From: Streptomyces sp. DH24
Lineage (GTDB): Bacteria; Actinomycetota; Actinomycetes; Streptomycetales; Streptomycetaceae
NCBI RefSeq assembly: GCF_029813775.1
Contig: NZ_JARVKW010000022.1
Location: 59,237-123,236 of the forward strand
DNA: 64,000 bases
Direction of reading: 5' to 3'
The notes beneath the pieces were generated by a model. It was not told where the DNA came from and did not search any database. It was given only the letters and a program-made list of their open reading frames with translations. The translations under genes and the position numbers were made by a program. Within the stretch, counting starts at the first letter, position 1. Every line of letters begins with the position of its first letter. Below are positions 16,651-24,939 of this stretch, piece after piece.

Positions 16651-16728
16651 GAGGCGCCGCCGAGAGGCTCGTTCGGGAGGCGTCGCCGAGAGGCCCGTTC
16701 CTGAGGCGTCGCCGAGAGGCCCGCGAAA
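16651..16728 (+). repeat. Three tandem 26-bp repeats
   Basis: Units start at 16651, 16677 and 16703, each beginning GAGGCGYCGCCGAGAGGCYC. They lie directly after the LacI gene and before the protease promoter. Each unit can form a small GGC/GCC stem. They may be a duplicated terminator-like hairpin or a slippage product. Confidence 0.7.
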
Positions 16729-16826
16729 GACGCGAGAAGCATCTTTACATCGGGCATACGAGGTTCTGCCGGGCTTCTCAGGCAGCACTCAGGAGCCTCT
16801 CATCGACGGTCGCGAAGCTCGTGGAC

Positions 16827-17927
16827 ATGACCGAGAGCTTCCGCCGCAGCGGCGAGTACGAGAACCCGTACCAGGGCGAGCAGCAGCACGCGCACCCCGG
16901 GCAGCCGGCCGCCTCCCCCGTCGGCGCACCGGGCGCCGCACCCGTCGGCTCCCCCGTCGATCCGGAGTGGCCGCCCCCGCCGGCGCAGCCGCCCGCGCCG
17001 CCCGCCTCATCCGCCTCGTCCGCGCCGCCCCTGCCGTCCGCGCAGTCCCCGTCGCCGAAGAGGCGCGCCCGGGGGCCGCTCGCCCTGCTCGCCGCCGTGG
17101 CGATCGTCGCGGCGGCCGTCGGCGGCGGCACGGCGTACGGCATCCAGGAGCTGACCGGCTCCGCGACGGTCGCCTCCAGCTCCACCGGCACCAGCGTCGT
17201 GCCGTCGGCCGACCGGGGCACGGTCTCCGGGGTCGCCCAGGCGGTCGGCCCGAGCATCGTCGAGATCAACGCCGAGTCGAACGCCGGGTCCTCCACCGGT
17301 TCCGGCGTGATCATCACCAGCGACGGCGAGATCGTCACCAACAACCACGTCGTCTCCGGCGCCTCCTCGATCAAGGTGACGACCAGCGACGGCAAGGAGT
17401 ACGACGCCGAACTCGTCGGCACCGACAGCTCCAAGGACCTCGCGCTGATCAAGCCGGCCGACGCGTCCGGCCTCAAAGCGGCGACGCTCGGCGACTCCGA
17501 CGGTGTGCGGGTCGGCGACGAGGTCGTGGCGATCGGCTCCCCCGAGGGCCTGACCGGCACCGTCACCAGCGGCATCGTGTCCGCCCTCGACCGTGACGTC
17601 ACCGTCTCCACCGACGAGGGTCAGCGCCGGCAACAGGGCGGCGGCACCTGGCCGTTCGAGTTCGAAGGCCGCGAGTTCAACGGCGACACCGGCACGTCCA
17701 CGACGACGTACAAGGCGATCCAGACCGACGCCTCCCTCAACCCCGGGAACTCCGGCGGCGCCCTGATCGACATGAACGGCAACATCATCGGGATCAACTC
17801 CGCGATGTACTCCGCCGCGGCGCAGAGCTCCTCGTCGGAGGCGGGCAGCGTCGGCCTCGGCTTCGCCATCCCGGTCAACACGCTCAAGGCCGACCTGGCC
17901 AAGCTGCGGGCGGGCGCGACCGACTGA
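16827..17927 (+). CDS. HtrA/DegP-like trypsin serine protease, membrane-anchored, no PDZ
   Basis: A 366-aa protein with a Pro-rich cytoplasmic N-terminus (about 80 residues), one membrane span (GPLALLAAVAIVAAAVGGGT) and an extracytoplasmic S1C protease domain. The triad is visible: His in TNNHVV, Asp in SKDLALIK, and Ser in NPGNSGGAL. The chain stops after the protease domain, so the PDZ domain usual for DegP is missing, as in several Streptomyces paralogues. It likely degrades misfolded exported proteins. The start could be GTG 16821 or ATG 16827; neither has a strong ribosome site. It sits upstream of a two-component system. Confidence 0.9.
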   Translation: MTESFRRSGEYENPYQGEQQHAHPGQPAASPVGAPGAAPVGSPVDPEWPPPPAQPPAPPASSASSAPPLPSAQSPSPKRRARGPLALLAAVAIVAAAVGGGTAYGIQELTGSATVASSSTGTSVVPSADRGTVSGVAQAVGPSIVEINAESNAGSSTGSGVIITSDGEIVTNNHVVSGASSIKVTTSDGKEYDAELVGTDSSKDLALIKPADASGLKAATLGDSDGVRVGDEVVAIGSPEGLTGTVTSGIVSALDRDVTVSTDEGQRRQQGGGTWPFEFEGREFNGDTGTSTTTYKAIQTDASLNPGNSGGALIDMNGNIIGINSAMYSAAAQSSSSEAGSVGLGFAIPVNTLKADLAKLRAGATD

Positions 17928-17969
17928 GGCCCGCCCCGTTCCCGTTCCGCCCCCCGACAGGAGTACGTC

Positions 17970-18167
17970 ATGATCCCGCAGGTTTCCCACCAGGCGTCCG
18001 GCGCCGCCGGCCCGGCCGCCCTCACGCTCGCCCTCGCGGTCGCGGCAGGGCTGCACCCGCCGGTGCCGCGGGCGGCGGAGGTCGCGGTGAGCCCCGCGGG
18101 CCCGGCGGCACGGGGCCGCGCCAAGGCCCGCGCGGAAAACCGCCGGCGTCGTACCGCACGCCGCTGA
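17970..18167 (+). CDS. Small Ala/Arg-rich protein with signal-like N-terminus
   Basis: A possible 65-aa protein with a good AGGAG site seven bases before its ATG. The N-terminus (GAAGPAALTLALAVAAGLHP) is weakly signal-like, and the C-terminus is strongly basic (AENRRRRTARR). It fills the gap between the protease and the response regulator on the same strand. No family is recognised; it may be spurious. Confidence 0.4.
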   Translation: MIPQVSHQASGAAGPAALTLALAVAAGLHPPVPRAAEVAVSPAGPAARGRAKARAENRRRRTARR

Positions 18168-18265
18168 CCTCCCCGTACGCGGCGGGGCCCGCCGCCGTCA
18201 CAGGGAAACGTGCGACGCTGAAGGCGTCCTGCCCGTGTCCCACCGCACCCGAGGAACCCGAGCCC

Positions 18266-19000
18266 ATGACCCCCGCCGAAGGCGACCGTGACACCCAGCG
18301 CATCCTGATCGTCGACGACGAGCCGGCGGTGCGCGAAGCCCTCCAGCGCAGCCTCGCCTTCGAGGGGTACGACACCGAGGTCGCCGTCGACGGCGCCGAC
18401 GCGCTGGAGAAGGCGAGCGCGTACCGGCCCGACCTGGTCGTCCTCGACATCCAGATGCCCCGCATGGACGGCCTGACCGCCGCCCGCCGGATCCGCGGCT
18501 CGGGCGACACGACACCGATCCTGATGCTGACCGCCCGCGACACGGTCGGCGACCGGGTCACGGGGCTCGACGCGGGCGCCGACGACTACCTGGTCAAGCC
18601 GTTCGAGCTGGACGAACTGTTCGCCCGGATCCGCGCGCTGCTGCGGCGCAGCTCGTACGCCGCCGCCGTCGCGGACGCCGCCCAGGACGACGACGCGCTC
18701 ACCTTCGCCGACCTGCGCATGAACCTGGCCACCCGGGAGGTCGTCCGGGGCGGGCGGCCGGTGGAGCTGACGCGCACCGAGTTCACGCTGCTGGAGATGT
18801 TCATGGCGCACCCGCGTCAGGTCCTCACGCGGGAGCAGATCCTCAAGGCGGTGTGGGGCTTCGACTTCGAGCCGTCGTCGAACTCGCTGGACGTGTACGT
18901 GATGTACCTGCGCCGCAAGACCGAGGCGGGCGGCGAGCCGCGGCTCGTGCACACGGTGCGGGGCGTGGGATACGTGCTGCGGCAGGGCGGCGCCGAGTGA
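18266..19000 (+). CDS. OmpR/PhoB-family response regulator (MprA-like)
   Basis: A 244-aa regulator. The receiver domain begins ILIVDDEPAVREAL with the phospho-acceptor Asp in LVVLDIQMP and Lys in LVKPFELDEL. The winged-helix domain has LTRTEFTLLEMFMAHPRQVL. It overlaps the downstream kinase by four bases (GTGA), so the two are translated together. An upstream HtrA-like protease is the same arrangement as mprAB-pepD in mycobacteria, suggesting an envelope-stress system; that is inference from layout. Confidence 0.9.
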   Translation: MTPAEGDRDTQRILIVDDEPAVREALQRSLAFEGYDTEVAVDGADALEKASAYRPDLVVLDIQMPRMDGLTAARRIRGSGDTTPILMLTARDTVGDRVTGLDAGADDYLVKPFELDELFARIRALLRRSSYAAAVADAAQDDDALTFADLRMNLATREVVRGGRPVELTRTEFTLLEMFMAHPRQVLTREQILKAVWGFDFEPSSNSLDVYVMYLRRKTEAGGEPRLVHTVRGVGYVLRQGGAE

Positions 19001-20418
19001 GCAGGCTGGTCCGCCGGTTCCGGGCGCTGCCCCTGCGCGCCCGGCTGTCGCTGCTGGTCGCGGCGGCCGTGGCGTTCGCGGTGGCGGCGGTCTCCGTGAC
19101 GTGCTGGTTCATCGTGCGGGGCAAGCTGTACGGCGAGATCGACGACAACCTGCGCTTCGGGAACGTCCGGATGACCGTCCCGCAGGTCCAGTCCACGCTG
19201 GACAACTGCACCCAGGTGCCCGACGACACCTGGCAGCCCGGCCCGCGCAACCGGCCCTACCTCCAGCTCGTCAAGGCCGACGGCGACTACTGCCTCTTCG
19301 AGAACTCCGCCGGCGCGGTGAAGGTCGCCTCCGCCGACGTCGACGTGGCGGAGAACCCGGACGACGCCCTGCGGTTCCGCAACGGCAAGGACACCGAGGG
19401 CAAGGCCGTGCGCACGATGACGGTCCCCCTGGCCGACGGTGTCGCCCTGCTGATCGCGCTGCCGCTGGAGGACACCGAGAGCACCCTGAACGAGCTCGCC
19501 CTGCTGCTGCTCCTCGCGTCCGGCATCGGGGTCGTCGGCGCCGGGGCGGCCGGGCTCGCCGTCGCGCGGGCCGGGCTGCGGCCCGTCGACGAGCTCACCG
19601 AGGCCGTGGAGGAGGTCGCCCGCACCGAGGACCTCGGCATCCGCATTCCCGTGGCGGACGACAGCGACGACGAAGTGGCCCGGCTGTCCCGGTCGTTCAA
19701 CTCGATGACCGCGTCGCTCGCCTCGTCCCGCGATCTCCAGCAGCAGCTCATCGCGGACGCCGGGCACGAGCTGCGCACGCCCCTCACCTCCCTGCGTACC
19801 AACATCGAACTGCTCAGCCGCAGCGAGGAGACGGGCCGCCCGATCCCCGAGGCGGACCGCAAGGCGCTGCTCGCGTCCGTGAAGGCGCAGATGACGGAGC
19901 TGGCGTCGCTGATCGGGGACCTCCAGGAACTGTCGCGTCCGGACACCGGGCAGCACACCGGCAGGGCGCGGGTCCTGGCGTTCCACGACACGGTCGAGCA
20001 CGCCCTGCGCCGGGCCCGGCTGCGCGGCCCGGAGCTGACGATCACGGCGGACGTCGAGCCGTGGTACGTCCGGGCGGAGCCGTCGGCGCTGGAGCGGGCG
20101 GTGGTCAACGTCCTCGACAACGCGGTGAAGTTCAGCCCCGCCGGCGGCACGGTCGAGGTGCGGCTCGCCGACGGCGCGCTGACCGTCCGCGACCACGGCC
20201 CCGGCATCGCCGCCGACGAACTCCCGCACGTCTTCGACCGGTTCTGGCGTTCCCCGAGCGCCCGCGCCCTGCCCGGCTCGGGGCTCGGCCTGTCCATCGT
20301 GGCGCGGACGGTGCAGCAGGCGGGCGGCGAGGTGCGGCTGTCCCCGGCACAGGGCGGCGGCACGGTCGCGACGATCCGGCTGCCGGGGGCGCCCACGCCG
20401 CCGCCGGAGTTGCCGTAG
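18997..20418 (+). CDS. Sensor histidine kinase (MprB-like)
   Basis: A 473-aa membrane kinase. Span 1 is near residues 15-38, a sensor domain of about 125 residues follows, and span 2 is near 165-185. Then come HAMP, the dimerisation/phosphotransfer helix with His in DAGHELRTPLTSLRTNIELL, and the HATPase domain (VVNVLDNAVKFSPAGG; DHGPGIAADELPHVFDRFWR; SGLGLSIVARTVQQAGGEV). The GTG at 18997 overlaps the regulator stop. It phosphorylates the upstream regulator in response to an extracytoplasmic signal. Confidence 0.9.
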   Translation: MSRLVRRFRALPLRARLSLLVAAAVAFAVAAVSVTCWFIVRGKLYGEIDDNLRFGNVRMTVPQVQSTLDNCTQVPDDTWQPGPRNRPYLQLVKADGDYCLFENSAGAVKVASADVDVAENPDDALRFRNGKDTEGKAVRTMTVPLADGVALLIALPLEDTESTLNELALLLLLASGIGVVGAGAAGLAVARAGLRPVDELTEAVEEVARTEDLGIRIPVADDSDDEVARLSRSFNSMTASLASSRDLQQQLIADAGHELRTPLTSLRTNIELLSRSEETGRPIPEADRKALLASVKAQMTELASLIGDLQELSRPDTGQHTGRARVLAFHDTVEHALRRARLRGPELTITADVEPWYVRAEPSALERAVVNVLDNAVKFSPAGGTVEVRLADGALTVRDHGPGIAADELPHVFDRFWRSPSARALPGSGLGLSIVARTVQQAGGEVRLSPAQGGGTVATIRLPGAPTPPPELP

Positions 20419-20477
20419 GCGCACCGCCAAAGTTGCCGTAAGGAGGCTGCGAGAACGGGCGGTGCGGCGCTACGACG

Positions 20478-22571
20478 TCACGACGCCGAGGGCGTCCAGC
20501 CCGCCAGCCAGTCGGCGACTTCCTGGTCCGCCGCCTGTGCGTCGGTCAGGTGAGGGCGGTTGGAGGACGGGGCGCCCGCGCCGGGGCCGGAGTTGTGGTA
20601 CTCGGCGAAGCGGTCGTCCTTCCAGGAGAAGCCGCTCATGTCCGTCCACGGCGTGGACTTGATCGCCGCGCTCAGGACCGTGTCGCGGACCGTGGTCTGC
20701 GGGTCGAGGGTCGCGTCGCCACCCGCGTGCCAGGGTCGGCCCAGGTAGAAGGTGGACGCGGACACGTCGCCGTTCACCGTCGAGCGGTTGATGAGGAAGC
20801 CCTTGCGGTTGGCGGCCGTGCTGGGGGCCGTGATGTACCCGGCCGACGTGCCGTCCCAGCGCTTCTTCAGAGTGAGCACCGATCGGTCGATGACCGCCGT
20901 CGCCCGCCCGAAGACGAAGTCGACGTTGCCGACGACGTACGAGTTGGTCATGTAGACCCGGCCCAGCCGGTCCTTCGCCGCCGTGTCCAGCAGCAGCGTG
21001 TCCTGGTCGCCGGTCGTGATGATGCCGTCCAGGAAGACCTTGTCGGCGGCCGTGCGCAGCGCCACCGCCTGGTGGCCGGACAGGTTCTGGTTGGCGGCCT
21101 CGTCGAAGTCGTTGGAGATCGTGAGGTTGCGGGCCTGGAAGTCGTCGGCCTCGACGGCGACCGTGGCGCTGCCCGACGTGCCGTACGTGCCGGAGCCGTC
21201 CGGCTTCGGCGTGCCCGACGCGTTGTTGTAGACGATCACCGTGTCCTTGCGGCTCGCGCCCGTGCCCTGGATGGTCACGTGCGGCTTGTCGGACGGGACC
21301 TTCACCGTCTCGCGGTACGTGCCCGGCTTCACGGCGATCACCACGCGCGAGGTGTTCCCGGCGGGCACGGCGTTCACCGCGGCCTGCACGGTCTTGTACT
21401 GGCCGGAGCCGTCCTTGGCCACAGTGAGCGTCGTCGCGGCGGCGGCCGCGGCGTCTTTGGTCTCGGTGGTCGTGGTGGTCGTGCCGATGGTCGAGCGGGG
21501 GCCGGCACCCGACTTCAGCAGCGCCGGTACATCAGCAGCCGGATCCGCCGTGTAACCGTAGAAGGACTTCGGATCGAAGGCCGTGCCGCCGCTCTCGTTC
21601 CGCCCGGACGTGCCCTTGAACACATTGCCGCGCTGCACGACGGTCGCGGTCGCGTCCTTGATGACGGGGTTGCTGACGCCCTGGAAGTAGCTGTTCTCCA
21701 GGACCATCCTGGTCGCGCCGCGGGAGTAGTTGCCGTAGGACGACTTGATGTCCGTGCCGGCCACGTCCTCGAGGAAGTTGTTGTAGAGGTGCGCGTGCGC
21801 GGCGTTGTCCGTGGACGGGTTGCGCTGCTCGGTCTCGCGGATCCAGTTGTGGTGGATCGTGATGTCCGTCTTGACGTTCTCGGTCCAGCCGATGCCGAAT
21901 GCCTTGTTGTCCTGGCTGAGCTTGTTCCAGGACACCGTCACGTTCGTGCTGTCCTTGCGGACGTCGATCAGACCGTCCGCCATGCGCCGCAGGTCGTTGT
22001 GGTCGATCCACACGTGGTGGGCGCCGTCCATCTGGATCGCGTCGAAGTCGTGGTCCTTGTCGTTCCACACGCCCTGGTACGTGTCCCGGACGGTGAGGTT
22101 ACGGATGATCACGTTGTGGACGCCGGGGCCCAGGAAGAAGCCGCCCCCGACGATGTGACCGGCGGTCCCGGACCCGACGATCGTCTTGTCGGAGGCGACC
22201 TTGATCTCCTTGCCGACGGGCGCGATGTCGATCGTCCCGGCCACGACGATGACGTACGGCTCGGCCGCCGTCGCGTACTTCTCCAGCTCCGCCTGCGTCC
22301 GCACCGTGACGGTCTGGCCGTCCCGGCCGCCGTACGTGCCGTTCTGCCCGAGCGCGTTCACCGAGGCGAAGCCGTCGGCGCTCGCCGTCGCCCACGCCGG
22401 TGCCGCGGCCGTCGCGGCGGACGCCCGCTGCTCGGCGCCTGCGCCGAACACGCCGAGGTCCGTGCCGTACGCCAGGGTCCCGGCGGCCGCCAGGACCACC
22501 GGCACCGCGAGCGCAAGCGCCGTCCCGCCTCTGCGATGCCGTGCACGAGCCTTGTTGCGGGCCTGAGTCAT
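20478..22571 (-). CDS. Secreted pectate lyase-pectinesterase fusion
   Basis: A 697-aa exported enzyme. After a signal peptide (basic stretch ARARHRRGG, hydrophobic LALAVPVVLAAAGTLAYG), residues about 65-360 are a PL1 pectate lyase (IIRNLTVRDTYQGVWNDKDH; AIQMDGAHHVWIDHNDLRRM). A Thr/Ala linker leads to a CE8 pectinesterase from about 380 (QAAVNAVPAGNTSRVVIAVK; VDFVFGRATAVIDRS; YLGRPWH). The esterase removes methyl groups and the lyase cleaves the resulting polygalacturonate, so fusion makes sense for plant-pectin use. It stands alone, looks accessory, and precedes the toxin operon. Confidence 0.93.
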   Translation of the reverse strand: MTQARNKARARHRRGGTALALAVPVVLAAAGTLAYGTDLGVFGAGAEQRASAATAAAPAWATASADGFASVNALGQNGTYGGRDGQTVTVRTQAELEKYATAAEPYVIVVAGTIDIAPVGKEIKVASDKTIVGSGTAGHIVGGGFFLGPGVHNVIIRNLTVRDTYQGVWNDKDHDFDAIQMDGAHHVWIDHNDLRRMADGLIDVRKDSTNVTVSWNKLSQDNKAFGIGWTENVKTDITIHHNWIRETEQRNPSTDNAAHAHLYNNFLEDVAGTDIKSSYGNYSRGATRMVLENSYFQGVSNPVIKDATATVVQRGNVFKGTSGRNESGGTAFDPKSFYGYTADPAADVPALLKSGAGPRSTIGTTTTTTETKDAAAAAATTLTVAKDGSGQYKTVQAAVNAVPAGNTSRVVIAVKPGTYRETVKVPSDKPHVTIQGTGASRKDTVIVYNNASGTPKPDGSGTYGTSGSATVAVEADDFQARNLTISNDFDEAANQNLSGHQAVALRTAADKVFLDGIITTGDQDTLLLDTAAKDRLGRVYMTNSYVVGNVDFVFGRATAVIDRSVLTLKKRWDGTSAGYITAPSTAANRKGFLINRSTVNGDVSASTFYLGRPWHAGGDATLDPQTTVRDTVLSAAIKSTPWTDMSGFSWKDDRFAEYHNSGPGAGAPSSNRPHLTDAQAADQEVADWLAGWTPSAS

Positions 22572-22646
22572 GCGGAACTCCGTTCCGTGCGGGGGGAATA
22601 CCGACCGATGGCCGGTTGCCGCCCGGGGCGGAAAGGTTGCCGCGAC

Positions 22647-24077
22647 CTACGGCGCCGTCGGAACCCCGGACTTCCCCTCGGGTCCCCACTGGGCGACCAG
22701 CGCGCGGAGCCTCGCCCATGCGTCGCTCTGCGTGCCGTCTCCCAGCCGGTAGTGCAGGGCGGCCTCGGTCGGGCGGCCGAGCCTGACGGCCGAGGGGGCA
22801 CCCGATGAGCCGGCCGAGGCGCCGTCGATGCCGATACGACGGGCTTCGTCGTGTCCGACGGTCAGTGAGACGGGATGCGGCGACGCTTCGCAGCGGGCGG
22901 GAACGGTGAGGTCGCGGCGAGCGGCCCGCACGGTGGTCAGGAGGTTGACCAGAGCGTGCTCGGCGCCGAGTTCGGCGGCCAGCGGCTCGACGGCGTCAAG
23001 GGGTGGTTCCTCGTCGGCGCCGTATCCGACGGCCACGGACATGTCCTCCTCCACACCGCCCGGCGTGCGCGTCACGCGCAGGGTGGCGAGCGCGGGGCGG
23101 TCGGCGCGGCCGACGGCGACGAGCCAGGTGGGGCGCGGTGCGCGGGATCGCGCCAGGTCGGTCAACTGCCGCGTGGACCAGGGCAGGTTGACCGGCTCGG
23201 CGGTGCTCCAGCCGGCGGGCGGCTCGCCGGTGAGGTGCCGGAAGACGGTTTCGAGGGCGTCGCCGAGGGTCAGGCCCGGGGTCGGGGCGTGCCGGGTGCG
23301 CAGGGTGAGCAGGAGCTGCCGCTGGCGGGTCGGGCGGGTCCTGCCGTGGGCGTCGGCGAGAGTGCCGTTGCCCTGTGCGTCCCGCACGGGGGTGAAGACG
23401 CCGCCCTGCCAGTGCAGTACGGCGCCGGACAGACCGTCGTAGTAGCCGCAGTCGGGGTCCTTGACGACCCACCGGTTGGGCAGCCCGCGCAGCGCGGTGC
23501 GGGTGGGGAGGGTGAGTCGGGCGGTGGGCGGGGTGACGATCTGCAAGGCGCGGCCGGTGTCGGCGGCGAGGCGGAGGGCGTCGGAGAGCCAGGACGTCAT
23601 GGGGACGAGGGGGCGGTCCTGGATGACGACGACCGCGCCGTCGGTGAGGACGTCCACGGCGGGGTGCGCGGTGGGCGGGACGGGAACGGCGGCCACGTCG
23701 GTGGTCAACGGGACGACCTCGGTGGTCGCGGCGTGCGGAGGCCATACGGTGCCGCCGAGCACGGTGGCGAGCCGCCCGGCGAACGACCCCGCGAGGCGGC
23801 CCGCCTCCTCGACGGCGGTGGAGGCCCGCGCCTCCGTCCACCACACGGGTTCTTCCTGCCCGTGCTCCCCCAGCAACCTGACGGTCTCGCCGGGCACTTG
23901 TACGAGAACGGGCGCCTCGACGGAGACAAGGGGCCGCCCGTCGGAGGCACACAACTGCACCACGGCCCCGCCGGCGGCGGCCCCCACCCCGACGCCGGGC
24001 CCGCCCGCGTAGAAACCGGCCAGCAGGGTCCGGAGGTCGGGCATCCGGGGGGTGAGGGCTATGACGTCCTTGGTCAT
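22647..24077 (-). CDS. DUF6177 family protein of a toxin operon
   Basis: A 476-aa soluble protein starting MTKDVIALTPRMPDLRTLL that I assign to DUF6177 from memory of this family in Streptomyces toxin loci. No enzymatic motif is evident; the sequence is alternating beta and alpha with no membrane span or signal. The ATG at 24077 sits one base after the Imm49 stop (TGACATG), so translation is coupled. Its place as last gene after an immunity gene suggests an accessory or chaperone-type role in delivery or immunity. A longer frame to 24365 overlaps Imm49 and is not real. Confidence 0.6.
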   Translation of the reverse strand: MTKDVIALTPRMPDLRTLLAGFYAGGPGVGVGAAAGGAVVQLCASDGRPLVSVEAPVLVQVPGETVRLLGEHGQEEPVWWTEARASTAVEEAGRLAGSFAGRLATVLGGTVWPPHAATTEVVPLTTDVAAVPVPPTAHPAVDVLTDGAVVVIQDRPLVPMTSWLSDALRLAADTGRALQIVTPPTARLTLPTRTALRGLPNRWVVKDPDCGYYDGLSGAVLHWQGGVFTPVRDAQGNGTLADAHGRTRPTRQRQLLLTLRTRHAPTPGLTLGDALETVFRHLTGEPPAGWSTAEPVNLPWSTRQLTDLARSRAPRPTWLVAVGRADRPALATLRVTRTPGGVEEDMSVAVGYGADEEPPLDAVEPLAAELGAEHALVNLLTTVRAARRDLTVPARCEASPHPVSLTVGHDEARRIGIDGASAGSSGAPSAVRLGRPTEAALHYRLGDGTQSDAWARLRALVAQWGPEGKSGVPTAP

Positions 24078-24078
24078 G

Positions 24079-24939
24079 TCAGGTGGGGTACTCGCCGAGC
24101 CAGTCGTGCTGGAGGAGGTGCTTGGGGAGGTACTCGGACTCGACGTTGATCGGCAACTTGCCGTCGTAGGCCCAGCAGGCGATGGCGAGGGGGCCGAGCG
24201 GGAGCGCACCGTCGATATGGGAGCTACGCTCCTCCGTCGCCGTCCAATAGGCGCGGTGCAGGTGAAGCGCCTCCTCAAGGGCCGGACTGAAGCCCTCAAC
24301 GTCCCTGCGGACGAAGCGGTAGAAGAGGTTGATCGGCGGATAGAGGACCCCGTCGAGAAGGTCACGCGGGGCGACTGTGGCCACGTCCGGATGAGAGGCG
24401 TTGAGGGTGGCCGTGAGCTTCTCCACGAGGCCGGGGCGCTGGAGCCAGTAGGTCTGGAGGGTGTCGACCCAGTGGTAGATGTACTCGTCGACGATTCCCT
24501 CTGTCACCCGGAGCCTGTCCACGGGGATCTCGCACAGTTGCGTCATCCGGTCCGGCTCTCGGCAGATCACCGCCAACCAGAACGCGGACAGCCAGGCACC
24601 TGCGTTGGCAGTCGGCAGCGTGCCGATCGCCGGGATGCGGCGGACCCGTCGATTGATGCGGCATTCGATGGTTCCTTCGCTCACTCCCGTCGCCGCGAAC
24701 AGCGCCGAACCCATTTGCATGGCGTTGACGGCCGCGTCCCAGGTCTCGGCCTTGGCCGCCGGCGGATCGACCAGACACCGGGCCCTGAGATACATAACGG
24801 CCGCCTGGAAGGTGCCATCAATGACGGCGCTTGACGTCTCAAGTTTGTCGATTCGCTTGACCAGATACTCGTTGAACTGCTCCGCATAGCGCTCCGGATC
24901 TGGCCGGTTCAGCTCATGCCGAGGAAAGTACACGGTCAC
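24079..24939 (-). CDS. Imm49 family immunity protein
   Basis: A 286-aa, mostly helical protein matching the Imm49 family (RYAEQFNEYLVKRIDKLE; GAWLSAFWLAVICREPDRM; ending LGEYPT). Imm49 members neutralise nuclease or other toxin domains encoded just upstream. The GTG at 24939 overlaps the toxin stop (GTGA), the usual toxin-immunity coupling; TTG 24942 is an alternative. It is intact even though the toxin frame is broken, as expected if immunity is kept against sister cells or for a toxin still made through frameshift. Confidence 0.82.
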   Translation of the reverse strand: MTVYFPRHELNRPDPERYAEQFNEYLVKRIDKLETSSAVIDGTFQAAVMYLRARCLVDPPAAKAETWDAAVNAMQMGSALFAATGVSEGTIECRINRRVRRIPAIGTLPTANAGAWLSAFWLAVICREPDRMTQLCEIPVDRLRVTEGIVDEYIYHWVDTLQTYWLQRPGLVEKLTATLNASHPDVATVAPRDLLDGVLYPPINLFYRFVRRDVEGFSPALEEALHLHRAYWTATEERSSHIDGALPLGPLAIACWAYDGKLPINVESEYLPKHLLQHDWLGEYPT

